A program made the translations under genes and the position numbers. From Caballeronia pedi (GTDB lineage: Bacteria > Pseudomonadota > Gammaproteobacteria > Burkholderiales > Burkholderiaceae): 64,000 nucleotides of DNA. Shown here piece after piece: positions 15,351 through 21,916 of the stretch; positions within the stretch are counted from its first letter, which is position 1, and the number at the start of each line of letters is the position of its first letter. The notes under the pieces were generated by a model. That model was given only the letters and a program-made list of their open reading frames with translations, made no database searches and was not told the origin of the DNA. The DNA lies in contig NZ_FCOE02000033.1 in NCBI RefSeq assembly GCF_001544915.2, forward strand, positions 17,838 through 81,837. Direction: 5' to 3'.

Positions 15351-16226
15351 TCAGTAAGAGAAAATTGAGTTCTTGCAGTGATACTTGATCTTCATCTTAT
15401 GTTCTTGTGCGAACTCGGCCATTACGCGGGCGCAATCTTCCCATGGGTTGATTCCTTCAACCGGGATGGTGACGCCGTTGCGACGGATGAATGAATTCTC
15501 GGACCTGATATTCAGCGTCGAACCTTCGAGATCAGATCGTTTCGCTACATCTTTCAAGTGACGTAGCAGTTTCTGTTCAGCGTCTTCCGTTCGTCCGATG
15601 ACTTTCTTTGCCCCCGGCGTGGCTTTGAATTCAGGAAGCTCAATGGTGCTGCCGTCAGCGCGCTTCAAAAAAGCACTGATGCGGTTGAGGCCCATTGGGT
15701 CGAGCCATCCAAATACATTCGGCGCGTACTCGTAAGCGTTCAATCCACCCTGGACACCGATGGGATCTGGACTAATGAACTGCGCTGTCTGGGGATCGAA
15801 GTACCTGAACCGGTTGTAGTGGAGCGTGGATTCCTTATCGAAATATTGCCCTTGCATGCGCAAGTGTACGGCTACGTTCGACTTGATTATTTCCGCTTTC
15901 CCGGTCGGACCATATCGAACCTCCCAAACCACGTTTCCGGCTTCATCGAAGGCTCTTACTGGCGCGCCATTTGGATCGTTCTCGAAGAAATAGAGGGAGT
16001 CGCGCACACGCTGTGTGGGCACGGTCGCGCCATTCGTCCGTTGAACAACACTGGCGATCAATGGAGGTATCGCTATGCGGCGACCGTTGAATTGTTTGCT
16101 GGAACCAGAGCGTGGCGTCACGGGTCCAGCACGATAGTCCTGATAAACGATGGGACGCTTGCTGCCGGTTTTTCTGAATGCTCCCTTCAAGCGCTTCACT
16201 TCAGTAGAGACCACTCGCATTGCCAT
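15351..16226 (-). CDS. Truncated Rhs protein with C-terminal deaminase-like toxin domain
   Basis: A 291-residue orphan Rhs tip starting at ATG 16226 behind GGAG. Residues ~75-180 are the Rhs repeat-associated core: LYFFENDPNGAPVRAFD, QGQYFDKESTLHYNRFRYFDP, QFISPDPIGVQGG, ending at LDPMGLN where the variable tip always begins. Residues 181-291 form the tip. Its DAEQKLL (215-221), NIRSE (239-243) and PWEDCARVMAEF (261-272) follow the order of motifs in the bacterial toxin deaminases (Asp/His-x-Glu, strand-S-E, P-C-x-x-C). However the first zinc-binding Cys is Trp262 here, encoded by TGG, one base from a Cys codon. It may therefore be inactive or a divergent member. The long N-terminal Rhs repeat shell and any secretion domain are missing. 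Confidence 0.75.
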   Translation of the reverse strand: MAMRVVSTEVKRLKGAFRKTGSKRPIVYQDYRAGPVTPRSGSSKQFNGRRIAIPPLIASVVQRTNGATVPTQRVRDSLYFFENDPNGAPVRAFDEAGNVVWEVRYGPTGKAEIIKSNVAVHLRMQGQYFDKESTLHYNRFRYFDPQTAQFISPDPIGVQGGLNAYEYAPNVFGWLDPMGLNRISAFLKRADGSTIELPEFKATPGAKKVIGRTEDAEQKLLRHLKDVAKRSDLEGSTLNIRSENSFIRRNGVTIPVEGINPWEDCARVMAEFAQEHKMKIKYHCKNSIFSY

Positions 16227-16277
16227 CTGACGTTCTCCGAAAATGAGCTCGGCTGGAGGCGGAAAAAGGCGTACTTT

Positions 16278-16463
16278 CTACGACAGGTGCAGCGCGTTCA
16301 GTGTGGCTTGTAATTCTGCATAACTGAACAAGTAACTTCCTAAATATCGGAAAACAAGTTCTTTGTTGTGCTGCCTCACGATAAGAGCAATACCCTGAGC
16401 TACGACGGAATTGGATGCAGACGCAACTCGACTCCTGATGGCGACGGCGCATGCGGTGCTCAT
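16278..16463 (-). pseudogene. Short open frame or gene remnant in the Rhs cassette
   Basis: 61 codons ending 51 bases before the Rhs start, on the same strand. The C-terminal part, IVRQHNKELVFRYLGSYLFS followed by YAELQATLNALHLS, reads like a genuine protein end, with AT-rich codons like its neighbours. The first ~15 residues overlap the GC-rich right border, and there is no ribosome site, so the original start was probably lost. It could be the tail of a displaced immunity gene or of another cassette gene. I cannot assign a family. Confidence 0.3.
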
Positions 16464-16497
16464 CGTGGCCGCCGGTGGCGCGCCCGCCGAGCCGACG

Positions 16498-16521
16498 GCG
16501 GCGCGTTTGAAGGGAATGTGG
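16498..16521 (+). repeat. Right 24-bp direct repeat (helicase 3'-end remnant)
   Basis: Exact copy of 14842-14865. Here the sequence reads directly into a TAG stop after the Trp codon, and a shortened, frame-disturbed copy of the preceding helicase codons lies just upstream (about 16466-16497). It looks like the old 3' end of the helicase gene left behind the insertion. Confidence 0.85.
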
Positions 16522-16539
16522 TAGCAGAAGAAGCGCGCG

Positions 16540-17304
16540 TCAGCGCTGCGCGCGCGTGGCTCGCGGCGCGCGCGGCGTCGGCGAGAAAATGCTGCGCAGC
16601 CACGCGGCGAAACGCGTGAAGCCGTCATAAGGCTCTTCGATGAACAGCTCGGGCCGCAGCGAGCGCAGATACTCCAGCACCTGTTGCGCTTCCTGCTTCG
16701 GAATCGAGCCATAGACGATGCCGAGCCGCAGCAGGCCGCGCAGTTCGCCGAGCTTTTCCCGCGCGGTCGAACCGACGCTCGTTTCCACCAAAATCTTGGT
16801 TTCGTACGCGCGCTGGCGCAGCGAATCGGCGAGACGCCACGCGGGCGTCTGCATCTTTTCCTCGACTTCGCGGATATCCGCCGCCGCCGACTTGATCTGC
16901 GACGCCAGCATGTCCACTTGCGACACATCGCCGTTCGCTTCGGTGACGATTGCCGTCGCCCACTCGCGCGAGGCCTTGACGAGGTCCTCGGCGGTCCAGT
17001 CGGCGCGGATCGCGAACGCGAAACCGTGTTCGGCCGCCTGACGGATCAGGATTTCGACGACATCCGGAAACTCCTTGTCGAGCGCGCGCTTTGCCCACGC
17101 GTACTGGCCGTGCGTGAGCATGCGCTGCACCGCCTGCTCGGTGAGCGGCGTGTGGTTGTCGAGCAGCTTCGCGCGCAGGAAGTCCTCGAACGACGGCGTG
17201 ACGAATTGTGGATCGAGCTTCAGCGACAGGCGCAGAAACGCTTCGAAGTCGCGCTGCAGCGAAGCGATGGTCTCGTCGCGAAGCGAAAGGGTGATTTGAC
17301 GCAT
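16540..17304 (-). CDS. Conserved hypothetical protein, mostly helical
   Basis: 254 residues from ATG 17304, which follows GGGAACC; a longer in-frame reading upstream covers unlikely Arg-rich sequence. The protein begins MRQITLSLRDETIASLQRDF and appears almost entirely alpha-helical, with a probable coiled segment around VDMLASQIKSAAADIREVEEKM and a basic C-terminal tail (PTPRAPRATRAQR). No signal peptide, membrane span or known catalytic motif is visible. It is transcribed towards the helicase gene and its stop is 16 bases from the remnant helicase end, suggesting that the two were neighbours before the Rhs cassette entered. Function unknown. Confidence 0.7.
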   Translation of the reverse strand: MRQITLSLRDETIASLQRDFEAFLRLSLKLDPQFVTPSFEDFLRAKLLDNHTPLTEQAVQRMLTHGQYAWAKRALDKEFPDVVEILIRQAAEHGFAFAIRADWTAEDLVKASREWATAIVTEANGDVSQVDMLASQIKSAAADIREVEEKMQTPAWRLADSLRQRAYETKILVETSVGSTAREKLGELRGLLRLGIVYGSIPKQEAQQVLEYLRSLRPELFIEEPYDGFTRFAAWLRSIFSPTPRAPRATRAQR

Positions 17305-17470
17305 GTTGGTTCCCGGTTCCGCTGGTCGGTCGCCCGATGGCGGGAAATGCTGGCGGCGCCGCTTCTCAGGGCGGAGTCCATTCGTTTCTGATAACGGCGC
17401 GCTTTCCGGGAACTTGAGGTTTCTTTGCAGCTTTTTGAAAGCCGATCGATACGTGAGCGTCGAAGAAGGT

Positions 17471-17794
17471 TCAGCGCAGCACGGCGAACTGCCACGCGAA
17501 AAACACCGCGAGCGCCACCGCAATCGTCAAAAGCGGGCGTTTCGTGAGCACGCAAACGATCACCGCGACGATCGCCGCGACGAGCTGCGGATTGCGCCAG
17601 GTGATCTCGGCGCCGTTGCCGTGCGGCGAGACCGTCATCGGCACGATGATCGCGGTGAGCACCGTCACCGGCACGAACGAGAGCGCGGTACGCACGATGG
17701 GCGCAAAGGCCAGGCGCTCGCCCAGCACGAACACGGCGGCGCGGATGGCGAATGTGATCACCGCCATGCCGAGGATCAATGCGACATAGTTCAT
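17471..17794 (-). CDS. azlD: AzlD-family branched-chain amino acid exporter subunit
   Basis: 107 residues with four hydrophobic helices, starting MNYVALILGMAVITFAIRAA. AzlD is the small partner of AzlC in an inner-membrane exporter of branched-chain amino acids (and azaleucine). Characteristic segments are FAIRAAVFVLGERL and LSFVPVTVLTAIIVPMTV. Its start codon overlaps the stop of azlC by ATGA, a sign of translational coupling. It is the last gene of a three-gene unit (AraC regulator, azlC, azlD). The 166 bases before the next gene downstream show no strong terminator. Confidence 0.9.
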   Translation of the reverse strand: MNYVALILGMAVITFAIRAAVFVLGERLAFAPIVRTALSFVPVTVLTAIIVPMTVSPHGNGAEITWRNPQLVAAIVAVIVCVLTKRPLLTIAVALAVFFAWQFAVLR

Positions 17795-18567
17795 TGCGTG
17801 CGCTCCTTGGCGTTCTTCAGGCGCTGCTTCGCTTGCGGCCGGTTTTCCATCAGCGTGAGCACCATGCCGACCGCCACGCCCACGAACACTGCCGCGAGCA
17901 GGCCGAGTTTGTACGGCCAGCCTTGCCACGCGAACGACAGCACGCCCGAAGCGAGCGCCGCCGCGATGAAGCGCACGGCCACCAGTTGCGGCACGATGAT
18001 CGCGATGAAGGTCGCCACCATCGCGAAATCGAGTCCGAGCGCTTTCAGACCGGGGAACGCCGCACCGAACAGCAGGCCGACGAGCGTCCACATCTGCCAG
18101 TTCAGATACATCGCGACGCCCGAGCCGAAGAAGTAGTGCGGGCCGATCTCGCCGGGCGGGCGCTTCTGATAGTGCGCATAGGCGACCGCGAAGACTTCGT
18201 CGGTGAGAACGCCAGCGAGCGCCCAGCGCCAGCGGCGCGGCAGATGCGCGACATAGGGCGCGAGCGTCGCCGAATAGAGCACGTGACGCAGATTGACGAC
18301 GAATGTCGTCGCCAGGATGACGGCGAAGCTCGCATGCGATGCGATCAGCCCGACCGCGATGAACTGCGCGGAGCCGGCGAACACGGCGAGCGACATCAAC
18401 TGGCCGTGCCAGAGCGTGAGCGGACTGGCCGTGACGAGCGTGCCGAAGATCACGCCGAAGGGCGCAGCGCCGATCATCATCGGGATGGTGTCGCGGGCGC
18501 CGGCGGCGAATTCGCGCAAGGCCGAGTTGGACCGTTGCGCGGACGGTTGTGCGGGTGTTGCTTTCAA
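17791..18567 (-). CDS. azlC: AzlC-family branched-chain amino acid exporter subunit
   Basis: 258 residues, large subunit of the AzlCD exporter in the inner membrane. The family signature is IPMMIGAAPFGVIFGTLVTASPLTLWHGQLMSLAVFAGSAQFIAVGLI and NLRHVLYSATLAPYVAHLPR. Translation appears to start at a TTG (18567): it has a perfect AGGAGG five bases upstream and no ATG is available at the right place. That TTG overlaps the stop of the upstream AraC-type regulator. The pair should export leucine-type amino acids or toxic analogues; the specific substrate is not shown by the sequence. Confidence 0.9.
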   Translation of the reverse strand: MKATPAQPSAQRSNSALREFAAGARDTIPMMIGAAPFGVIFGTLVTASPLTLWHGQLMSLAVFAGSAQFIAVGLIASHASFAVILATTFVVNLRHVLYSATLAPYVAHLPRRWRWALAGVLTDEVFAVAYAHYQKRPPGEIGPHYFFGSGVAMYLNWQMWTLVGLLFGAAFPGLKALGLDFAMVATFIAIIVPQLVAVRFIAAALASGVLSFAWQGWPYKLGLLAAVFVGVAVGMVLTLMENRPQAKQRLKNAKERTQ

Positions 18568-19475
18568 GATGTCCTCCTATGGAAGCGAGGATACGCAAGA
18601 CGCCGGTCCGGATGCTTGTACGTTCTTGCGCTTTCCCTTTGCTTCGCGCGCGTTCGGCGCCAGCGGCCGGGCGGCACGCCGAAGGTGCGTTTGAAATGAC
18701 GCGTGAAATGGCTCTGATCGGTGAAGCCGCTCGCCGCCGCGACATCCGTCACGGAGGCGCCCGCGCGCAACGCCGGCAACGCGCGCACGATGCGCATCTG
18801 GTTGCGCCACGCGTGCGGCGCGAGACCGGTTTCGCGCGTGAACAGGCGCGCCGCGTGGAAGGTCGAAAGGCCGACCGTCTGCGCGAGTTCGGCGAGCGTG
18901 ACCGGTTCGAGCAGATCGTCGGCGAGGCGGGATTTCATCGTCGCGACACGATTTGCGTCGGTGGCGAGGGGCGCGATGCCGGGGCGCGCCAGCGCGTGGC
19001 GGCCAAGCAGCGTCGTCACGGCATCGACGAGGGCCAGTTCCGCGGCGAGCGGATCGGCGCCGCTTTCCAGCAGCCGATGCGCGACGACCAGACGCCGCGC
19101 CAGATCGGCATCGCGAACGATATCGACCGGAAACCACGGCGACGACTCCGGACGGCCCGACATATCGCGCGCGAGATTTTCGACGAACGGCACCGGCAGA
19201 TAGAACACGCGATAGCGCCAGCCCGCATCGACGGCGCGCGCGCCCGTATGCACTTCGCCGGGGTTGATGACCGGCACCGAGCCGGCCTCGGCGACGTGAT
19301 GCGCGCCGCGATAGTCGTAACACTCCGCGCCCGCTTCGATCACGGGCACCGTGTAGGCGTCGTGCCAGTGCGGCGAGAACTCGTGATCGTAGTATTCGGC
19401 CGTCACCATGTCCGCGTCCGGCACGAGCGACGAGCGCCAGTAGTGTGCGGCATTGCGGAAACGGGCGGCGTTCAT
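18564..19475 (-). CDS. AraC-family transcriptional regulator of the azl operon
   Basis: 303 residues. The N-terminal ~150 residues form a cupin-like sensor domain (HEFSPHWHDAYTVPVIEAGAECYDYRG). The C-terminal AraC DNA-binding domain has two helix-turn-helix units: LAELAQTVGLSTFHAARLFTRETGLAPHAW and VTDVAAASGFTDQSHFTRHFKRTFGVPPGRW. The reading frame continues ~30 basic residues past the usual end of the domain and overlaps the TTG start of azlC. Being first in the unit, it probably activates azlCD in response to an amino acid; the effector is inferred, not seen. Confidence 0.88.
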   Translation of the reverse strand: MNAARFRNAAHYWRSSLVPDADMVTAEYYDHEFSPHWHDAYTVPVIEAGAECYDYRGAHHVAEAGSVPVINPGEVHTGARAVDAGWRYRVFYLPVPFVENLARDMSGRPESSPWFPVDIVRDADLARRLVVAHRLLESGADPLAAELALVDAVTTLLGRHALARPGIAPLATDANRVATMKSRLADDLLEPVTLAELAQTVGLSTFHAARLFTRETGLAPHAWRNQMRIVRALPALRAGASVTDVAAASGFTDQSHFTRHFKRTFGVPPGRWRRTRAKQRESARTYKHPDRRLAYPRFHRRTS

Positions 19476-19549
19476 CGGTTGCGATTTCTGAGACAGGCGG
19501 AATCGCTCAGTTTACAACTTTGTTTCGCACCGGGCCGGACAGTTGGACG

Positions 19550-20026
19550 TTACTTCACCGGTATGGTCGTGCCTTCGGGCACCGGCACGGCCGTCACGCT
19601 GTTTTTCGGGCTGCCGGTCGCGATCCGGTCGCTGTAGGTCATATAAACGAGCGTGTTGCGCTTCGCATCGACGATACGCACCACATGCAGCGTCTTGAAG
19701 ATGAACGACATGCTGGCGGCGAACACGTCGCTCTTCTGCTTGAGCGGCTGCGCGATCTTGATCGGCCCGACCTGGCGGCAGGCGATCGACGCCTCGCTCG
19801 GATCTTCCGCGATGCCCAGCGTGCCTTTCACGCCGCCCGTGCGCGCCCGCGACACATAGCAGGTGACGCCCTGCACGAGCGGATCGTCGTACGCGTCGAC
19901 GCTCACGCGGTCAGAACCGGTGAAACGGAAATTCGTGTTGACGCTGGCGATCTCCTCCGCGTGCGCGAGCGCCGCGCCGAAGAGAGTGGCAATCGATGCG
20001 GCGAGCGCGAGGACGGAGGGTTTCAT
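19550..20026 (-). CDS. creA: CreA-family periplasmic protein
   Basis: About 158 residues beginning MKPSVLALAASIATLFGAALAHAEE, a clear Sec signal peptide. The mature protein matches CreA: TNFRFTGSDRVSVDAYDDPLVQGVTCYVSRAR, IACRQVGPI and FIFKTLHVVRIVDAKRNTLVYMTYSD. Two Cys residues probably form a disulfide. CreA is widespread in proteobacteria but its function is unknown; despite the name it need not be linked to CreBC, and no creBCD genes are present here. ATG 20026 is chosen over an ATG two codons earlier because AAGG is correctly spaced only for the former. Confidence 0.9.
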   Translation of the reverse strand: MKPSVLALAASIATLFGAALAHAEEIASVNTNFRFTGSDRVSVDAYDDPLVQGVTCYVSRARTGGVKGTLGIAEDPSEASIACRQVGPIKIAQPLKQKSDVFAASMSFIFKTLHVVRIVDAKRNTLVYMTYSDRIATGSPKNSVTAVPVPEGTTIPVK

Positions 20027-20048
20027 CGTCATCCTTCGGAAAAGAGAA

Positions 20049-20074
20049 AGGGCGTCGTATTGTATCGACGCCCT
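20049..20074 (-). terminator. Terminator between the 24-residue peptide gene and creA
   Basis: A 9-bp perfect stem (AGGGCGTCG with CGACGCCCT) followed on the minus strand by a T-rich stretch (TTTCTCTTTT). It ends the transcript of the small membrane-peptide gene. Confidence 0.75.
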
Positions 20075-20104
20075 AGTTCTTTTGATGCATCGCCGCGCTG
20101 CCGG

Positions 20105-20179
20105 TCAATGAAAGATCAGATACAGAATCACGAGAACCACGACCGGTACGCCGAGCAGCCATCCGAGCAGATAAGGCAT
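20105..20179 (-). CDS. 24-residue single-span membrane peptide
   Basis: Starts at ATG 20179 behind a perfect AAGGAGG six bases away and ends at TGA 20105. The peptide opens MPYLLGWLLGVPVVVLV and ends ILYLIFH, a single hydrophobic helix with almost no soluble part. It is followed within 31 bases by a strong terminator, which gives a compact stand-alone transcription unit. The ribosome site, composition and terminator together make a real gene likely. Similar tiny proteins occur beside envelope-stress genes in many bacteria, but I cannot assign a function. Confidence 0.65.
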   Translation of the reverse strand: MPYLLGWLLGVPVVVLVILYLIFH

Positions 20180-20234
20180 GTTGTCCTCCTTCGCGTGTTG
20201 TTTTCGACGATTTCAGTATCGCGAGGAAGTCCGC

Positions 20235-20251
20235 TGCACGTTAGCCGTGCA
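20235..20251. promoter_or_regulatory. Inverted repeat upstream of the 24-residue peptide gene
   Basis: TGCACG-TTAGC-CGTGCA forms a 6-bp hairpin or operator 56 bases before the peptide start. Role unknown. Confidence 0.3.
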
Positions 20252-20309
20252 CGTCCGAATTCTGTGTAGGTGTTGTCCTATCGAAATTTACAAAGAGTTT
20301 ACGGATTCG

Positions 20310-21056
20310 TCATGCCATCAGACGGATTTTCTTCGCCGGGCGGTCGCGATACAGCGTGCGAACGTAGTCGAGATGCGCACCCGCGCACTCGCGCGCCCGC
20401 GCCGGATCGCGCGCGACGATCGCATCGAAGATCGCGCGATGTTGCGCGAGCAGGTTTGCTTCGACTTCGTCGTCGTAGTCGACGAGGCGGTGAGAGGTGA
20501 GCATCGACTCGCGAACGAGTTCGTTGAGCCCGTGCATCACGTGCGTGAGCGCGACGTTGTGCGTCGCGTCGGCGATCGCCAGATGGAACGCCGCATCCTT
20601 TTCGGCGATACGCGTGCTCTTTTCAGCGACGGCGCTCTGCAACGCATCGAACGCGGCAGCGATTCGCGCAAGGTCGGCTTCGGTGGCGCGCTCGGCGGCG
20701 TAGGCGGTCGAGAGCGTTTCCAGGCCGTGGCGCAGTTCCAGCACGTCGGCGCTCGCGTCGGGTTGCTGTTCGAGCAGGGCCGCGAGCGGACGCGACACCA
20801 GCGGCGCCGTCACATCCGACACGACAAACCCGCCGCGTCCGGCCGCGCGGATGAAGCCGTCGGATTCGAGCCGGATCAGCGCCTCGCGCAGCGACGGGCG
20901 CGACACGTTCAGTTGCTCGGCCAGATCGCGCTCGGCGGGCAGGCGCTGACCGGGCAGCAGCGTGCCGTTCGAGATGAGTTCGCGAATCTGCCCCGACACC
21001 ACATCGGAGAGGCGCACGCGGGCATAGGAATGCGCCTGGACGGGCTGAAAAGTCAT
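20310..21056 (-). CDS. GntR/FadR-family regulator of the lactate-utilisation operon
   Basis: About 248 residues. The N-terminal GntR winged helix is VRLSDVVSGQIRELISNGTLLPGQRLPAERDLAEQLNVSRPSLREALIRLESDGFI; the C-terminal FCD domain (~130-230) contains the helical metal/ligand pocket with HLAIADATHN and LAQHRAIFDAI. This is the LldR/LutR architecture, a repressor released by lactate. It is divergent from lutABC and a perfect TTGGTC-A-GACCAA site lies over the lut start. I start at ATG 21056; a GTG 17 codons earlier would overlap the lut -35 box. Neither start has a good ribosome site. Confidence 0.85.
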   Translation of the reverse strand: MTFQPVQAHSYARVRLSDVVSGQIRELISNGTLLPGQRLPAERDLAEQLNVSRPSLREALIRLESDGFIRAAGRGGFVVSDVTAPLVSRPLAALLEQQPDASADVLELRHGLETLSTAYAAERATEADLARIAAAFDALQSAVAEKSTRIAEKDAAFHLAIADATHNVALTHVMHGLNELVRESMLTSHRLVDYDDEVEANLLAQHRAIFDAIVARDPARARECAGAHLDYVRTLYRDRPAKKIRLMA

Positions 21057-21100
21057 CGTTCGATGTGAATACAAGGATGGAGGCCTGGGATTGTCCGAGT

Positions 21101-21129
21101 TTGACACGAATCGAGCATCTCATTAAAGT
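21101..21129 (+). promoter_or_regulatory. Promoter of lutABC
   Basis: A consensus TTGACA (21101-21106), a 17-base spacer and TAAAGT (21124-21129). The predicted start falls inside the adjacent GntR-type operator, giving a leader of about 37 bases before lutA. Confidence 0.75.
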
Positions 21130-21144
21130 CTTGGTCAGACCAAG
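21130..21144. promoter_or_regulatory. GntR/FadR-type operator of lutABC
   Basis: CTTGGTC-A-GACCAAG, a perfect 7+1+7 palindrome with the TTGGT...ACCAA half-sites typical of FadR-subfamily repressors. It directly follows the -10 box, so bound repressor would block initiation. Confidence 0.8.
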
Positions 21145-21172
21145 CTTACCAAATTCCTCCCCTCGGATCGTC

Positions 21173-21916
21173 ATGAAAGTTGCCCTGTTCGTTCCCTGTT
21201 TCATCGACGCGTTCTATCCGCAGGTCGGCATCGCCACGCTGGAGTTGCTGGAACGGCTCGGCGTGGACGTCGACTATCCGCAGGATCAGACCTGCTGCGG
21301 CCAGCCGATGGCCAATAGCGGCGCGCACAAGGACGCCGCCGGCACCGAGCGCGTATTCGCACGCAATTTCGCCGATTACGACTACGTGGTCGGTCCGTCA
21401 GCGAGTTGCACGCATCACGTGCGCGAGCATTTCACCGCGATCGAGCAGACGAGCGCGGTGCAGAAGGTGCGTCGCAATACCTATGAACTCGTCGAATTTC
21501 TCCATGACGTGTTGAAGGTGCGCGAGTTTCCGTGGGCCGAGTTTCCGCACAGGATCGGGCTGCACAACAGTTGCAGCGCGGTGCGGCATCTGCGCGAGAC
21601 ATCGAACTCGGAAGTCGCGGGTACGCCGTTTTCGAAGCCGCGCGCGTTGCTCGAAGGCGTGAAGGGCATAGAGTTCGTCACGCCCGCGCGTCCCGACGAG
21701 TGCTGCGGCTTCGGCGGGACGTTCTCGGTCACCGAGGCGGCCGTCTCCGTGCGAATGGGGCAGGACAAGGTGCGCGATCATGTCGGCGCGGGCGCGGAGT
21801 ACATCGTGTCGGGCGACATGTCGTGTCTCATGCATCAGCAGGGCTGCGCCGAGCGCATGAAAGCCGATGCGAAGTTCATCCACATCGCGCAGGTTCTCAA
21901 CGGAGCGCAGGGATGA
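21173..21916 (+). CDS. lutA: Lactate utilisation (Fe-S)-binding subunit LutA/LldE
   Basis: 247 residues with two CCG-type cysteine clusters, DQTCCGQPMANSG and DECCGFGGTFSV, plus the conserved SCTHH and HNSCSAVRHL, as in the LutA/LldE subunit of the LutABC L-lactate dehydrogenase complex. This complex oxidises L-lactate to pyruvate and passes electrons through Fe-S centres. ATG 21173 begins the conserved MKVALFVPCFID; longer readings upstream run into the operator. Its stop overlaps the lutB start by ATGA. The operon is preceded by a consensus promoter and a GntR-type operator. Confidence 0.94.
   Translation: MKVALFVPCFIDAFYPQVGIATLELLERLGVDVDYPQDQTCCGQPMANSGAHKDAAGTERVFARNFADYDYVVGPSASCTHHVREHFTAIEQTSAVQKVRRNTYELVEFLHDVLKVREFPWAEFPHRIGLHNSCSAVRHLRETSNSEVAGTPFSKPRALLEGVKGIEFVTPARPDECCGFGGTFSVTEAAVSVRMGQDKVRDHVGAGAEYIVSGDMSCLMHQQGCAERMKADAKFIHIAQVLNGAQG

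Larger units (their letters stand above)
14842..16521. mobile_element. Rhs-tip toxin/immunity cassette inserted after the helicase gene
   Basis: A 1.6-kb segment bounded by two 24-bp copies of the helicase 3' end. Its interior is visibly richer in A and T than the flanks and its genes use codons such as AAA, TTT and ATA that neighbours avoid. It holds an Rhs tip, its putative immunity gene and a short gene remnant, and no integrase or transposase. The right copy of the helicase end sits 16 bases from the next gene, as expected if the cassette split a once-adjacent convergent pair. Entry by homologous recombination between helicase ends is as likely as site-specific integration. Confidence 0.65.
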
